A DNA stretch of 64,000 bases from Apostichopus japonicus (Eukaryota > Echinodermata > Holothuroidea > Aspidochirotida > Stichopodidae): NCBI RefSeq assembly GCF_037975245.1, contig NC_092576.1:7417501-7481500 (forward strand), read 5' to 3'. The notes beneath the pieces were generated by a model. It searched no databases. It was not told the DNA's origin and saw nothing but the letters and a program-made list of their open reading frames with translations. Below are positions 1 to 16,537 of this stretch, one piece after another (the first letter of the stretch is position 1; each line of letters opens with the position of its first letter). The translations under genes and the position numbers were made by a program.

Positions 1-36
1 ATATATTTATATATATATATATAAATATATATAGGC

Positions 37-69
<33 letters not shown>

Positions 70-127
70 TTATATATATATTTATATATATATATATATA
101 TATAGGCTATATATACATATATATAGG

Positions 128-184
<57 letters not shown>

Positions 185-198
185 ATATATATGTATAT
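1..198. repeat. (TA)n-rich microsatellite
   Basis: Imperfect TA dinucleotide array with interspersed 'aggcctata' words. It directly abuts the transposon-like unit that starts at 199, so any target duplication there is hard to prove. Confidence 0.95.
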
Positions 199-838
199 TC
201 GTCCCCGTTCTGGCGTAGTGACGAATGTTCAAAATGTGAGTTTTGAGAAAACGCGCTCTAAACATTTTCACGTTTTGACTTTAGTACAGCGTAATTAAAA
301 AAGGATCTTTTGTACCGAAAGTTGTCAATATTTTAAATATAACAAATAGAACTTTGAGTTCTCATATTTGTTGCTGATCGAAAAATTTCTTACAAAGTAG
401 TAATTTTAGTGTAAACATATTCGTCGTTATGTCATGTCATTTTCAGTTAAATTTAGACATTCGTCACACATTCGTCACTATGTTAGAACTAAATTTTGAA
501 GTTTCGTCCTGTCACAGACTTTTATTCGTCACTTTTGTGTGTAGTAGCTAGGGTATACCGTGAATGTTCACTGTCACATGGGGAGAGGAAGGGGAAGGGA
601 TATGATGAAATTTGAACACATGCAGTTGCAAAAATAATAGTTCCAGTGGCGTAATCTGTTAATTCGGAACTCTTATAAAGCTTACAGACTACGGAAAATT
701 GTGTGCAATTCTTCATTTTCAAGTTAGTGTATTACGTGAAATGTGTCTGACAATAGTTTCTAAGTATCTTTCAAACGCTTTGGGAAGCATTTCCACTATA
801 GGCCTACTATCCCCTTAAACGGAATGTAAACTTTTTGT

Positions 839-1160
839 TACGCCCACAGGCACATTCATAATATCCAACCCAACCTCGTGTGAATCCTCAGATTTAAAGA
901 AGGAAAACAAATGTGCCATTGTTCAAGTGTTTTCAAGTTGTACTGTAGTATGTTGTTCCTTTTTTATATTTCCTTCCAGTATACATATAACAAAATTTTT
1001 ACGCTCACAGGCACATTCATAATATCCAACCCAACCTCGTGTGAATCCTCAGATTTAAAGAAGGAAACAACTGTGCAATTGTGCAATTGTTTCCAAGTTA
1101 GTATGTTGTTCCCTTTTTTTTATTTCCTTCAGTATACATATAAAATTTATAGAGAGGAGT
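839..1160. repeat. Tandem duplication, period about 161 bp
   Basis: Sequence beginning 'tacgcccacaggcacattca' at 839 recurs as 'tacgctcacaggcacattca' at 1000 and stays similar through 'agtatacatata' (979 and 1131). The copies differ by a few substitutions and small indels. No coding function is seen. Confidence 0.85.
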
Positions 1161-1435
1161 CATATAATACCTCAACAAGAAGAATAACTCATATAAAAGT
1201 TTTTTTTAAGATGAAAGGATACCGAACAGTCCAAGAATAACTAATATAAAAGGGAAGAAAATGTCAAGATGATGTAGGATATCATATAAAATACATCTAC
1301 ACATACAAAAGTAAATACATAAAACGATATAACAAACAGACTACAACAAACATTTTGTTCGAATGGAATGTATAAAGCAGCACGGTAAATAAATGAGTTT
1401 CTGTAAACTTACGTTCGGTATTTTGTGGGGATTCC

Positions 1436-2393
1436 TTAGATTTCTGCTCGATTTGTGCAGGAGACTTTTATTACAGTATACAAAGGGTGCTTCTGATCAC
1501 CGTAAATCCTATTAGCCATTCTTGTTAACTCAGGTCTTGCAGCAGCATTTACTTTTTCAAAAAGTATATGGCAATCTAAATTAAATATAGCCGATGTGTA
1601 ATTAGGAAACTTCATTTTTCTTTCTTTGCTTTTTTGCAATATAAAATGGTACCAGACAGGCACTGTATAGATCACATGTGCCAGGGTAGAATAATAGTAT
1701 TGAAAACATTTTCCTTAGCATTTTGGTTAAAGAAAGAAACACCTAAGCCACACTAGATAATTTGTAGTATACTTTTTTTTAATACCCTGATGCTTTTCCA
1801 AGAAAAGGTCAAACTGTCGTCGATGTATACTCCCAGTACTCAGTTTTGGAGGTTCTAGCCACCTCAGCTCCCTCAATAATAATACGTTGCGATCTTGATA
1901 GAATGAGACCTTCATGTTTTATGGTTTTATTTTCAAAAACAAATTTCCTTTATTTTGGGGGTTACGCAATAAAGTCTTGCGGTCACATGTTGGAACTATG
2001 TCATTTACAGAACTCTGATAATTTCATTGGTCAGTTTCAACGGAGCTCTTATGAATTGTGCATGATACAGCAGTATCATTGGCATATTTTGTAACAGAAA
2101 TATGTGAGTTTGACCTAATTTCATCAGTATATATAGTAAATAATATTGCATATAATGGACCCCCACCCCCAAGGCACACCAACCTTTATTTCCGATATTT
2201 CCGATAACCCTTTATCCAACTTTACTTGTCTGGACCATCCTTGAAGAAATTGTGTCAGCCAATGAAAAGACACGTTTCTTTGATAAATCGTAAAAGATCC
2301 TTCATTAATTGATTTGGTAAGACAGAAATAGACAGTTTTAAAACTTCTAACCCGGCTCAACCGATTCTTCACCCTCGAAATAGGTAAGAACAA
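1436..2393 (-). pseudogene. Decayed non-LTR retrotransposon reverse transcriptase
   Basis: Minus-strand frames, read from 2393 downward, give reverse-transcriptase landmarks in the right order. They are a VGVPWGWG block (normally GVPQGS), GPLYAILFTIYTDE (the usual GPLLF..Y.ND), KYANDTAV (the YADD catalytic box with one Asp changed to Asn), EY then GVYIDDSLTF across a one-base frameshift, and a C-terminal ARPELTRMANRIYGDQKHPL segment. That segment resembles the end of CR1/Rex-type ORF2 proteins. Frameshifts and stops separate the blocks, so the copy is dead. It lies wholly within the 199-2450 TIR unit. Confidence 0.8.
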
Positions 2394-2670
2394 TATTTAA
2401 CTCAATTTCGCCAAAAGTGCACATTCGCCACTACGCGAAAACGGGGACGATATATGGTATATTGACATCGATTGCATGTTACGAAGACTGCGAGAAAGCT
2501 TAAGCACATAAACTTCACTGTAAGAATGTATAATGGAGACAGCTATATATATTTTCTTCATTTTTCAATTAAATGAAATATGCTTAAGATTTCTTTTTTT
2601 TTTTCTACATTTTTTTCATTCGCAGGAATATCACATAAAGCAACTCGCGGAGTTGTCGCGATAATATAGT

Positions 2671-7299
<4,629 letters not shown>

Positions 7300-7432
7300 T
7301 GTCAATTTCTAGACAATATAACATGAGCAGAGTGTCTGTTTTTACAATAGGTGGCGCTATTCCTAAATAGAGCGTCATCATGCGCGTGCTCATATTGAAT
7401 GTAAACTTTTAGTGTGCCAGTTTTCATTTCAT
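7300..7432 (+). repeat. Direct repeat copy 1 of about 130 bp
   Basis: Begins 'gtcaatttctagacaatata' and includes 'ggcgctattcctaaatagag' and 'gccagttttcatt'. A second copy lies at 8347-8480 in the same orientation with scattered substitutions. The 914 bases between them hold no recognisable gene. Confidence 0.8.
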
Positions 7433-8346
7433 GTAGTGTCCCACTGTTTAATCCAATTAAAATACAAACAGCTCCTTCTCTTATTTTACGGGAAAGCTAC
7501 AAACATTGTCAATTATTCTGGCTATGGTGATCAAACGGAGTGTGGAACCATACAAATATATAGGGCAGATTGGTCTAACACAGTAGCGCTAGTGTACCAT
7601 TGTGATTACATTGTAAGTAATGTTCCATAACTCTGACAACCCAGAATCGTATGTTCTGCAGTTGCTATATATGATGCTGTTTACGGATTGACAGTTTTAA
7701 TGTATGCGCATTTTATTCACTTCGAATATTTTGACAAAATTTGAGACCAATACAGATCGAAAACTGTGGCATGCTACTGGACAAGCCTTAATTTCTAATT
7801 ATTATAGTGCGCATGCGCGCTACAAAATTGGCATTACTGGCAAGTGAACGATACCTACGTGACTGGACGTTGAAAATTAAAGTTTCATATAGTCTCTGTA
7901 CATTTGCAGTTTCAGAGGCTAGCGGTGTAGCCAACTTATTCTGAGCATATCACGGCGCTCACAAGCGCCCTCACTTTGTAGGTACCTATACATGACTATA
8001 CTCCCTGGTGTGTTGTCCGCCCAATGAATAACACCATGAACAACCGAAAAGTTCTTCCTAATACTGCAAGCACTCCACGCGCACTACAATACTGCGTATT
8101 TGCAGGCAAATGCAGTTCTAGTTTAACAAGAATTTTCTGGTCACAATGTTTGCCTTAAAAGATCATCGTTCTGTTCCTAAGTTACTTGACATGAGTTTAT
8201 TCTTGTGTGTGTTGTCAACGACATTTTTTTTACATTGTTTGTCATAATAAAGTATTTCGAAAGTCGAAATAAGATTTCTGTGTTTTTCTTTTGTTTTTTG
8301 GTTACTAACTATAGCAAAATGTTCTAACGAAATGCTGCAATAAACT

Positions 8347-8480
8347 GTCAATTTGTAGACAATATAACATGAGCAGACTGTCTTTTTTTAACTTATAAGT
8401 GGCGCTATTCCTAAATAGAGCGCCATGATGCGCGTGCGCATATTGTATGTAAACTTCTACAGTCTGCCAGTTTTCATTGG
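8347..8480 (+). repeat. Direct repeat copy 2 of about 130 bp
   Basis: Partner of 7300-7432, offset about 1047 bases. These could be two copies of one short interspersed element or long terminal direct repeats of a small element. I see no terminal TG..CA and no primer-binding site, so LTR status is not supported. Confidence 0.8.
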
Positions 8481-10350
8481 AGGTTTCTATTGACTCAAGA
8501 CGTCTAAATTATATATAATAATAGTAAAATGTTTGGCTGGGTTTATGGAACGCTAACGAAGTAAAATTGTCATTGACCTACCTGCATTTTAAAAGTTGTC
8601 GCAGTTGCATCCGTGATTCGTTTGGCATTGAGATAGCACCAACACGTCTATCAGCTCGAAAAAGAATGGGGGTGGGGTGATGGAATGGGGAAAGGGGGGG
8701 GGGGGTAGGGGGAAAGCTTACCTGAACATCCCTCTGAATATGCATTATGCTGCATATTTAATGTAACTGAATCATTTCACCGAATGTTTTGCAATTATAA
8801 TCAGAGATAAACTACACCGAATGAAAAATCACCGTTTACCGGAAGTAGCATTTAATGTGGTGGGATGAGTCACCGATGAGGCCCTATATATACAGGCTAT
8901 ATCAAGCCTCTCGAAGTTTAGTTTCATTGACTATCAACGCATTTGAAATGTGTGACTACCCGAGCCCGATATAGAGCATAAACTTCACAAATCGGGGGGG
9001 GGGGAGTTGAATTTGCCGTACTGAAAGTAGAACTATGATATGTGAAGAACACTGGGTAGAGTCACCCGTATAGGTATAAAGGTCAAATATCGCAAGTAGA
9101 TGCTTCGTTCATAAATAAATCGTTAGTTTGTTACTGCTTTTATACCTCTTGAACGTTTATTAAATGACACCACTAAGTGACGTCATCAACTACTGTACGC
9201 GGTTAACCACCTCATCGTCGTTACGGTACTTCTGGAAGAAGATTAGTCACCGTCGTTAGGGGACAGATTATCCTCTCTCACCCCCACAATAATTCCTTAA
9301 CCATTCTTAAGTCCTATACCCATTATATTTCAAGACGAATTCATTTTACCCCGTACCGACTTTCGCACCTCTAGTGTAACCTTCATGAATCCTGCTATTA
9401 ATACGTGCATGGACTTTTTTATTATACTTTGATGTGGATATTCCATCTTCTTTCATTCTTGATACCTGGAGAAATCCGAAGTATACATTTATATTCCTGT
9501 AAAGTAGATATTCTGTCTTTCTCCAACTTAAAGTTACAAAGTAGGCAGCGGTGGATCAATCTATTTTGTGACTCGCACCGCATCAACTTCAAATTCGTAA
9601 ACAAGAAGTCAATAATGATCAGTTTGTCGCCAAATTCCAGTACCGGATTTATAAGGGCGCGGGGACAAAAGGGGCCATTGCCCGGGCCCCCTCTTTTCAA
9701 AGAAATAATTTAAAAAAAATTAGTTTCTCTTATTAATAATATATGTAGCGTACGTTTGCGTATCTTTTGCGAGAATAACAACTACGTTTATAGAGGCTAA
9801 AACCACACTAGTACAAGGTAATTCAATCGCTTTCCTTCATTACAAAAGGGAAATAACTATCTTGATTTAAACTTTAGGTTATATAACACTATTTAGATGC
9901 TTTGATAAACCATAATAGTTAATATCTTGGTGGGGTGTAAAGGAATCTCGATTAATAACTGAATGGATGTAAAGGAATCTAGAAAGTGCCATGATTTGTT
10001 TAATTATGTTGGCATCATTGTAGTATGATGAAATCATACTCTCAGATTTACTTCCTGATAATATCTCTATTGAAGGTAATTAGAATCACATGCACGAACA
10101 CATTGCAATGAACCAAATATTTTCTGCACAAATTAACTTGTATTTGCGACGGAAAGGAAAATTTCAAAATGTCTGAACATAAAATAACCTATATGTTAAT
10201 AATTATGTACCATATTCACCGCTATCACCTTCATCGTTTGGTATTTCTGGAAGTCTGCAACTGTATCAATAAAACGACAAAAAGATAAACTCAACTCTTC
10301 TCTTAAAACAAGTTTATTTTTGCATTTGATCTTCTACTTATACTGATGCA
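8481..10350. other. Intergenic, no gene seen
   Basis: G-rich tracts near 8668-8712 and 8994-9005, and a GC-rich patch near 9655-9695 that may be the edge of a decayed element. No coding support. Confidence 0.6.
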
Positions 10351-10354
10351 GGAC

Positions 10355-10511
10355 ATATTATCTAAAACCTTAGTACTACAGTTAGATCATTTCCTCTTTG
10401 CTTCAACATGCATATTATAATTCCAGACGCTAGGAAATATTATCTAGAACCTACGTACTATATTTAGATCCATTTTCTCTTTGCTTCAAAATGCATTTTA
10501 TAATTCCAGAC
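10355..10511. repeat. Two-copy tandem repeat, period about 82 bp
   Basis: 'atattatctaaaaccttagt...ataattccagac' is followed by a second copy, 'atattatctagaacctacgt...ataattccagac', with substitutions. Both contain 'cctctttgcttcaa' or a near match. Confidence 0.8.
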
Positions 10512-11394
10512 ACCATCTTAATTTATGATCATTAATTTAGGAATGAACACTATATTTCATTATAATTAATCGTACCATCGAGAAGTTCTATCCTGGCTGC
10601 TTATCTCTGTAAAATGAAATAGTAAATGTAAGTCAGTTTATTGATTGAGGTAACCGTGGCGAGTCAGTGCGTAACAAGACGATAATCCGGGAATTCTCTT
10701 TGTAAACCTTGATAAACTCAGTGCATACAAGTTAGAGTGGTCACTTAATGTTACCTGACTAATCTAAATCAAGCTTGCTTAACTTAAACTACTTTGCTCA
10801 TGTTACAGGTCGACATATTTAGTAATTTAGTTACGTTGAAAGCAAAATGTTCATTCCTATGAGGAATAACAAGTGCGTCAAGAAAAATGTCTAAGGTGAT
10901 TTCCCTAACAGTAACTGAGTTATTAAATGTCCATTGCTGGTGCATAGGTGACATCAAGCGAGCCATATCAGCTGTTAATACAAAACTTCTTTCGATAAAT
11001 TAACCTGATTTCATTAACCTCTTGTACATTCTTACTAAAGGTGTAAATTTCAGTTGATAAATTTTCAAACTGTAGAATTGTTAGCTTGTTGTAGATGCTT
11101 TAAATGGATTTAAACCCTTAGATCAGCTCAAAATTATAAACAGAAACGGACACGTCAATATTGTAATAGGACACAGGGATTGTCTGCTAAAAGAATAACG
11201 TAGAGTTCAAATTAACAATCATCTAGGCTATTAAAGTTATAAAAAAGTATAGACTTTTTGGTACACCATATGTTACGCAGTTGTTTTGACCTAAACTTTC
11301 CTGTCAAGAATGTCATTGATTGTTTCTATATTTCTAGCTCTTAACAAGTTTATAACCTATACAGTTGTCAATGATGGGTTCCGTAATTTTCCGC

Positions 11395-11486
11395 ACACGT
11401 TACTTTCCGCTGAAACAAAACGGTGTTTTCCGCAAACAAATTTGTCAGCGGAAAACAACGTGTTTTTCAGCGGAAAGTACCGTTTT
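11395..11486. mobile_element. Short hairpin MITE-like element
   Basis: Outer inverted arms read 'acgttactttccgctgaaac' on the left and the complement of 'cagcggaaagtaccgt' on the right. An inner inverted pair is 'gttttccgc' / 'gcggaaaac'. A deleted relative lies inside the Ig exon at about 11840-11880. A poly-G run follows. Confidence 0.6.
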
Positions 11487-11773
11487 TTTTGGGGGGGGGG
11501 GGGGAGGAACAGAATGACTTACAGAAATGATTAAACACATGGAAGAATTTAGGAAGATGGAGAAGATAGGATTTGACATGTAACAGGATAAAATGTAGCT
11601 TCGAGACTAGATTATTAATATTATTAGGGTAGCTAAGGTTGTAGCTTAGGCTGTAAGCACTAGCTTAACACTCAAAGCCTCCTCTAAATTATAAGCAGCT
11701 TAACTTTTCTGACATGAACTCAGTCTAACCATCCTTGATCGACGTTCTTTGATACTTTCTCATGTTATTTTAA

Positions 11774-12163
11774 TCATCCTGCCTGAATTTGGTATCCTAA
11801 AATTTCGGAAAAATATAGTGTACAGGTAAGTGAAAAAAAGGTGTTTTCCGCAGAAGGAATTTTCAGCGGAAAGTAGCACTGGTAGGTTCCTTCATCCGAT
11901 ATGGAAACGTTATTCATTACTAAAGCGTAATGCGGAGGTTGTATCCAAGCAGACTTTTTTGACCACAGCACTTGATATCCACTGTAAATCGTTTGTCCAT
12001 TATAATTCCATTTCTGTTCAGAAGGCGTTATATCAATTCCTAAGGAGCAGTTTAAAGTCACGTTGTCGTGTTTATTGGCACTGATGTTGGTATCAGAAAA
12101 CCCGTGATCATGAAAACCACTACACACAAAGAGAACTAAGTGAAAACGTAAAACAATATCCAT
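11774..12163 (-). pseudogene. Orphan Ig-domain receptor exon 1 (third family member, probably a relic)
   Basis: The minus-strand ATG at 12163 gives a signal peptide (MDIVLRFHLVLFVCSGF), then a V-type Ig domain. It has the first Cys in VTLNC, the core Trp in EQKWNYNG, and the D.G.Y.C motif in SISDEGTYQCY. It resembles the first Ig exons at 14667 and 26784 in position of landmarks. Right after the second cysteine the sequence becomes FPLKIPSAENTFF, matching a hairpin repeat also present at 11395-11486. The frame then stays open through TCTLYFSE to a stop at 11774. No canonical donor follows, and no second Ig, transmembrane or kinase exon is visible downstream on this strand. A real but unusual single-Ig gene is not excluded. 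Confidence 0.6.
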
Positions 12164-12771
12164 TCTCCAACAAAGATACGTACAGACGCAATGTATGAAC
12201 GGCGGTAAGTTGTACGCAACAGTGTGTTGATATCGGTTCTGCAACATCCGAGTCAAACAGGAACGACCTTTGATTTAGAATACGCCACATGCAATGTAAG
12301 GAAGTGAAATCTATGTAGCAAGTCGCATAGTTTAAAGTTTCGTTTAACTGATCACAAGATAAAGCAGTCCAAAGGTAAACACACTAAACTTATTGAACTA
12401 AGTCTGATGTTGTTGTTATTTACAAGTTGTGTGCCGATTCGCCACAGTGGATGCTCTTCATACCTTTTAATAACTGGTCAAAGGACGGCCTTCCTTCATG
12501 AATCGCAGCAAGCTTCATACGTAAGCATTCATATAGGCCTATTTGTAATGATAATCTCAGTTGATATGTGATGAACAACTGTATGAATCAAGAGTTCTTG
12601 ACAGGTATTTGTACAACATTGATGGTCGTCTTCAGTAATGTTGGGATTTGCTTGAACTCGAGTGTTTATGGAAATTGCATATTTGAAAATTTAGTCGGAT
12701 TCATATGATGTTGTTTAATCATATGTTTCAATTCATATTTTATTTTTTGCTCGTTTGTTGTGTACCCTAAC

Positions 12772-13174
12772 CATAGGCGTATTAGCTCAATTTGATGGGG
12801 GGGGGGAGATGTGGGGGGCTGTAACCACTTGCCCGACAAATATAACCAAAAACTTTCACGCGTTACGCGCGCGTTCAACATGTTAGTGTTCATATCATAT
12901 AGGCATGCATCGGTTATTACATCACATGCCAATAACTTACAATCATTTTCCATGTTATTACCCTTCGATATTGGTTATAATTATTGGAGAAGTCGTTACA
13001 ATAATAATGATAATAATCATATAAGTTTAAGCATTGAAAAACACATTGCAAATTATTTTTCTTTCAGAAGGTCCCCGAAAAATTCACAGCATATTGTTCG
13101 AATTTTCACAAAAATATATAATTGGGGCTGCAGGCCCCCCGCCCCCCCCCCCCCCCCTGCCTCCTATGCCTATG
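12772..13174. mobile_element. hAT-like non-autonomous element with 8-bp target duplication
   Basis: The ends read CATAGGCGTATTAG and, reverse-complemented, CATAGGCATAGGAGGC. Flanks are accctaac (12764-12771) and accctgac (13175-13182), an 8-bp duplication with one mismatch. The inside carries poly-G near its left end and poly-C near its right end and has no coding content. Confidence 0.7.
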
Positions 13175-13182
13175 ACCCTGAC

Positions 13183-14666
13183 ATTCCACATTGTATGAGC
13201 CAAATATTCCCTCGGATAAAAAATACTTGGAATTTTCTTGGCAGTGATTAAATTGTCGCTGCATGCATTTAACTCTGCACCTGCAATTTATGAAATGGAG
13301 TTTGCAAGCGGCTGTTGCATAAGTACTGTATTAACAATTTTTATTACTGCTCCATCTATCAGTACATTTTGAAGCGTGTCTAATATATGAAAGCGAAATA
13401 TTGATAAGCTTGTCGTGAAAAGTGCTTTATGTGTACATTTTAGTGACTCGTTCCTGTTAACTAGGCAATTACTACTTTGCATGAAAATATAAAGTACCAT
13501 AGAAGTGAAAGTGTGTCGGACCTATTATTTTATGCCAATCGAGCATATATGATATTTATTGTGTGACTTCTTGTTACCTTCGTGGAATTTATGTTGCGCT
13601 TAATATTTCCAGAATCCAAACAATTGTCAGTGATGCTTAGAGCAAAGAAACGTCTTTCAGTTTCATCGTATAGGGGGAAATCACTCCCGTCTGTATTGTT
13701 TAATACCTTACTGTGAAAGAATGCTCTTGATAGGATCTCTGACTGTCATAATTAAAGCTCTTTTATTCTTTCTGAAACATGTTCCAACTATAGTGCTTTT
13801 CCAGAAGTTTGTAATATAATGACTGCTGAAAAATTTATTATTATTATTATTCTAATTTGATTGATTATAGATTATTTCTGTGTTCTCCATATACAAATAT
13901 ACGTATTAAAATGACAACAGTCACGCAAACATCATTAATATTTTTGATTTATTTGTCAACAATGTTCTTTGCGCCATTGATTTTGCTTGTGATAGAGCTC
14001 ATTGCAACACATCCTACAGTATTTTCATGGTTTGTGATATGAAGTGGGCCACAGTTAAGTTTTCAGTGCGCGCCTCATGCATGGAGCAATAAAATTAGTT
14101 ATTGCCTGAACGTGTTCATTTAACTAAGGTGGCCAATAACAGTAAATACAGTATGGTTACAAAGAGATCGCTTCAGTCAATATAATAGGGCGGTGCATAC
14201 AGAGCCAGCGAAAGAGGTTTAGATATTAGGGGGGGGGGGGGTGGGTGCTGGACCATCTGATTCTATACCTCAAATTTCGTCAATCAAACGATACATTCTT
14301 TCAAAATTATAACAATAACATTTCCACAACAAAACCACTTCTTATCTATGATAGTTATTATTTTAGGGATATGTTTACAAAACTAGATTGTTCACATGCC
14401 CCCATCTCTTCACGTCCCCTGGTAGAAGACGCCTCTCGTGGTAGAAACCAGATTTCAAGTGTTTCTGCAAACACAGCTGCCACTTTCTCTTCTAGACAGC
14501 AAATGCTAACAGACTTACAGAGCTATTTCCACTTCCGCAACACTACAACGCAGAACACGATACACATGTATAGATCTGCAACTTCGACATCACAACGTCG
14601 GATAAGACATTAACTGTTATTATCGCATAGGTTTATCATTACACAAAATAGAAATTATACTGAAAA
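13183..14666. other. Intergenic, upstream of receptor gene 1
   Basis: Short TTA microsatellite near 13838-13851 and a poly-G run near 14230-14241. No exon or defined promoter element is recognised. Confidence 0.6.
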
Positions 14667-15003
14667 ATGGAGGACATTTTTCACATCGTGAGATTAAGCG
14701 TCGTGCTATGTTTATTTCTTAATAAATGTGACTTAACCAGTTGCGAAGGATCCTCAAATAGGACTATCATAACAAATGTTTCTGAAAAGTTGGTTCTCAA
14801 TTGTTCGCAGAATGGAACACGCTGGCAGCACAATTCAAAAGGTCTATTTGCGGGAAAGAATTATCTACTAAACGACAGAGAAATGGATTTAATAGAAGAC
14901 AGTTACTCTCTGGTGATCAAGGAGGTTTCCATTTCGAATGAAGGTAGATACGAGTGCAAGGAAAACGACGAAGTTGTTGCCTCGTACTGTATTGAGGTGA
15001 ACG
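14667..15003 (+). CDS. Receptor gene 1 exon: signal peptide and Ig1
   Basis: The leader is hydrophobic (FHIVRLSVVLCLFLN). The Ig domain has LVLNC, TRWQHN and the closing EGRYEC motif. The donor is AACG|gtaagg and the phase is 1. It has several N-glycosylation sequons (NRT, NVS, NCS, NGT). Confidence 0.8.
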
Positions 15004-15232
15004 GTAAGGCTTAAATTTGAACTTGAATGTTTAAATCCATTCATTATATTTAAATGAAACCGTTAGTTAGTATCATATATGTTTGTACATCATCTCAATT
15101 TTGCCCTCTCCAATTTCTCTGATCGTTAATTATAATGATAAGTTTAAGTTAAAATGCAGTGTTTATAAGAAACCTTTAAGAAATTATCATGTTGGTTAGC
15201 TCACCTTTTAAAACAAAGTTCTCTCTTACTAG

Positions 15233-15550
15233 TTCCACCAAGTTCGTTTTACATGGAAGTAAATAACGACAATGTTTCTGATGGGAATTATGTCGTTCTG
15301 GATTACGAAGATACGATTGCTGTCTCTTGTAGCGTCATTGGAGCAAGACCGCCAAACGTAATTACCTGGACAATTAACAATGAAACAGTCAAGCCATTTA
15401 ACTACTCTTTCCTCACATCTAATAACGAAACCTTTGATTCGGTTTCATCAATTTTATATAAGCCTAATACTTTGAATGGAACCATAACCTGTCGACGGTC
15501 ATCTCTTACACAATTTGGACACGAAATAACGTTGAATTTTATAACAAATG
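15233..15550 (+). CDS. Receptor gene 1 exon: Ig2
   Basis: The acceptor is ctctcttactag and it continues codon-split from exon 1 as VPPSSFYMEVNN. The Ig domain has the cysteine pair (AVSC and ITC) and a Trp in ITWTIN. The donor is AATG|gttagt, phase 1. Confidence 0.8.
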
Positions 15551-15902
15551 GTTAGTATGTGTAGAGTAGACTTACAAAGGCTCACTATTTATGTGTCACA
15601 GGCAAAATACTAGATTGACATATTCTGATTGTCTTCATAAATTACAGAATTATTAAGGTATCATAAATGAACAGCTCCTAGGTTAGATCACAGTGATTAT
15701 TCTTGACGTTGTGTTTAATTTGGGGCAAACTTTAAGAATGTGACGAGAAAAATGATTGAAGAATGATGCATACGTTTATACCATATTGTCAAAGACATTG
15801 AAACCGTTAAGGATATTTTTTACTTTTCTTCGCTCGATAACTGACTTAAACACCGTTTCTAACTACTGATACCACATAAGTTTATTACCCAGTATTTACA
15901 AG

Positions 15903-16050
15903 TATATATATATATATATATATATAAATGAAAATCGTAATGAGTTGGAAAGTCAAGAACAGTGAAAAAACTTTCAGCCTCCACCGGGATTCGAACCACG
16001 GGCCTCCCGCTCTGTACGCGGACACCCTAACCACTAGGCTATGGACGCTG
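15903..16050 (-). mobile_element. tRNA-derived SINE with (TA)n tail
   Basis: On the minus strand there is an A-box-like tagcctagtggttaggg (16025-16041) and a perfect B box ggttcgaatcc (15987-15997), then unrelated sequence ending in (TA)n at 15903-15926. It lies in the intron between Ig2 and the transmembrane exon. Confidence 0.75.
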
Positions 16051-16205
16051 ATTGTATGTCCAGAGGTTCGAAACCGGTAAGGAAGATCGTAATTCCACTG
16101 TAGGCGTTTGTCACCTATATCGAACAATACTAGTTCTGTTTTTGGTGACATATTTTGCCCTACTCTAGAGATCAAACATGATGCTACCCAACTCGAAAAT
16201 CATTT

Positions 16206-16320
<115 letters not shown>

Positions 16321-16405
16321 GCAAAAGTATGTGCCCTTAAATATTCATGTTTTCTAATATACTTCATTTCCTTTGTGATTCTTTTCAAACATATTATAAT
16401 TTCAG

Positions 16406-16537
16406 AAAACATCGAGCAACCTTCCGAGCAACCAACCACCAGGCAACTATCCATTTTGAGTTCCCTAGTCATAGCAATTTCGTCGGCGTGTTTCTTGTTG
16501 GCTATCACTTTATCATGCACAGTGATTTGTGTAAGAG
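16406..16537 (+). CDS. Receptor gene 1 exon: transmembrane helix
   Basis: The acceptor is tataatttcag. A short Ser/Thr/Gln stalk (EQPTTRQ) leads into a helix, LVIAISSACFLLAITLSC, followed by CVRG. The donor is AGAG|gtaatt. Inward orientation is expected from the leader and Ig domains. Confidence 0.8.

Larger units (their letters stand above)
199..2450. mobile_element. TIR-bounded DNA-transposon-like unit, about 2.25 kb
   Basis: The left end begins TCGTCCCCGTTCTGGCGTAG and the right end, reverse-complemented, begins TCGTCCCCGTTTTCGCGTAG. The two match for about 30 bases with four mismatches. TATAT lies on both sides (194-198 and 2451-2455), but this is AT-rich sequence, so the target duplication is uncertain. 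Further 'ATTCGTCAC' words recur at 450-480, as in subterminal repeats. There is no transposase; instead the interior holds a minus-strand reverse-transcriptase relic and a tandem duplication. It is probably non-autonomous. Confidence 0.7.

Noticed and set aside
9422-9713. Overlapping open frames of about 100 residues on both strands
   Set aside because: No domain or splice support; the right end is a GC-rich repeat-like patch.
15960-16045. tRNA gene on the minus strand
   Set aside because: A and B boxes are present but no acceptor stem pairs, and the unit continues into a TA tail as a SINE does.
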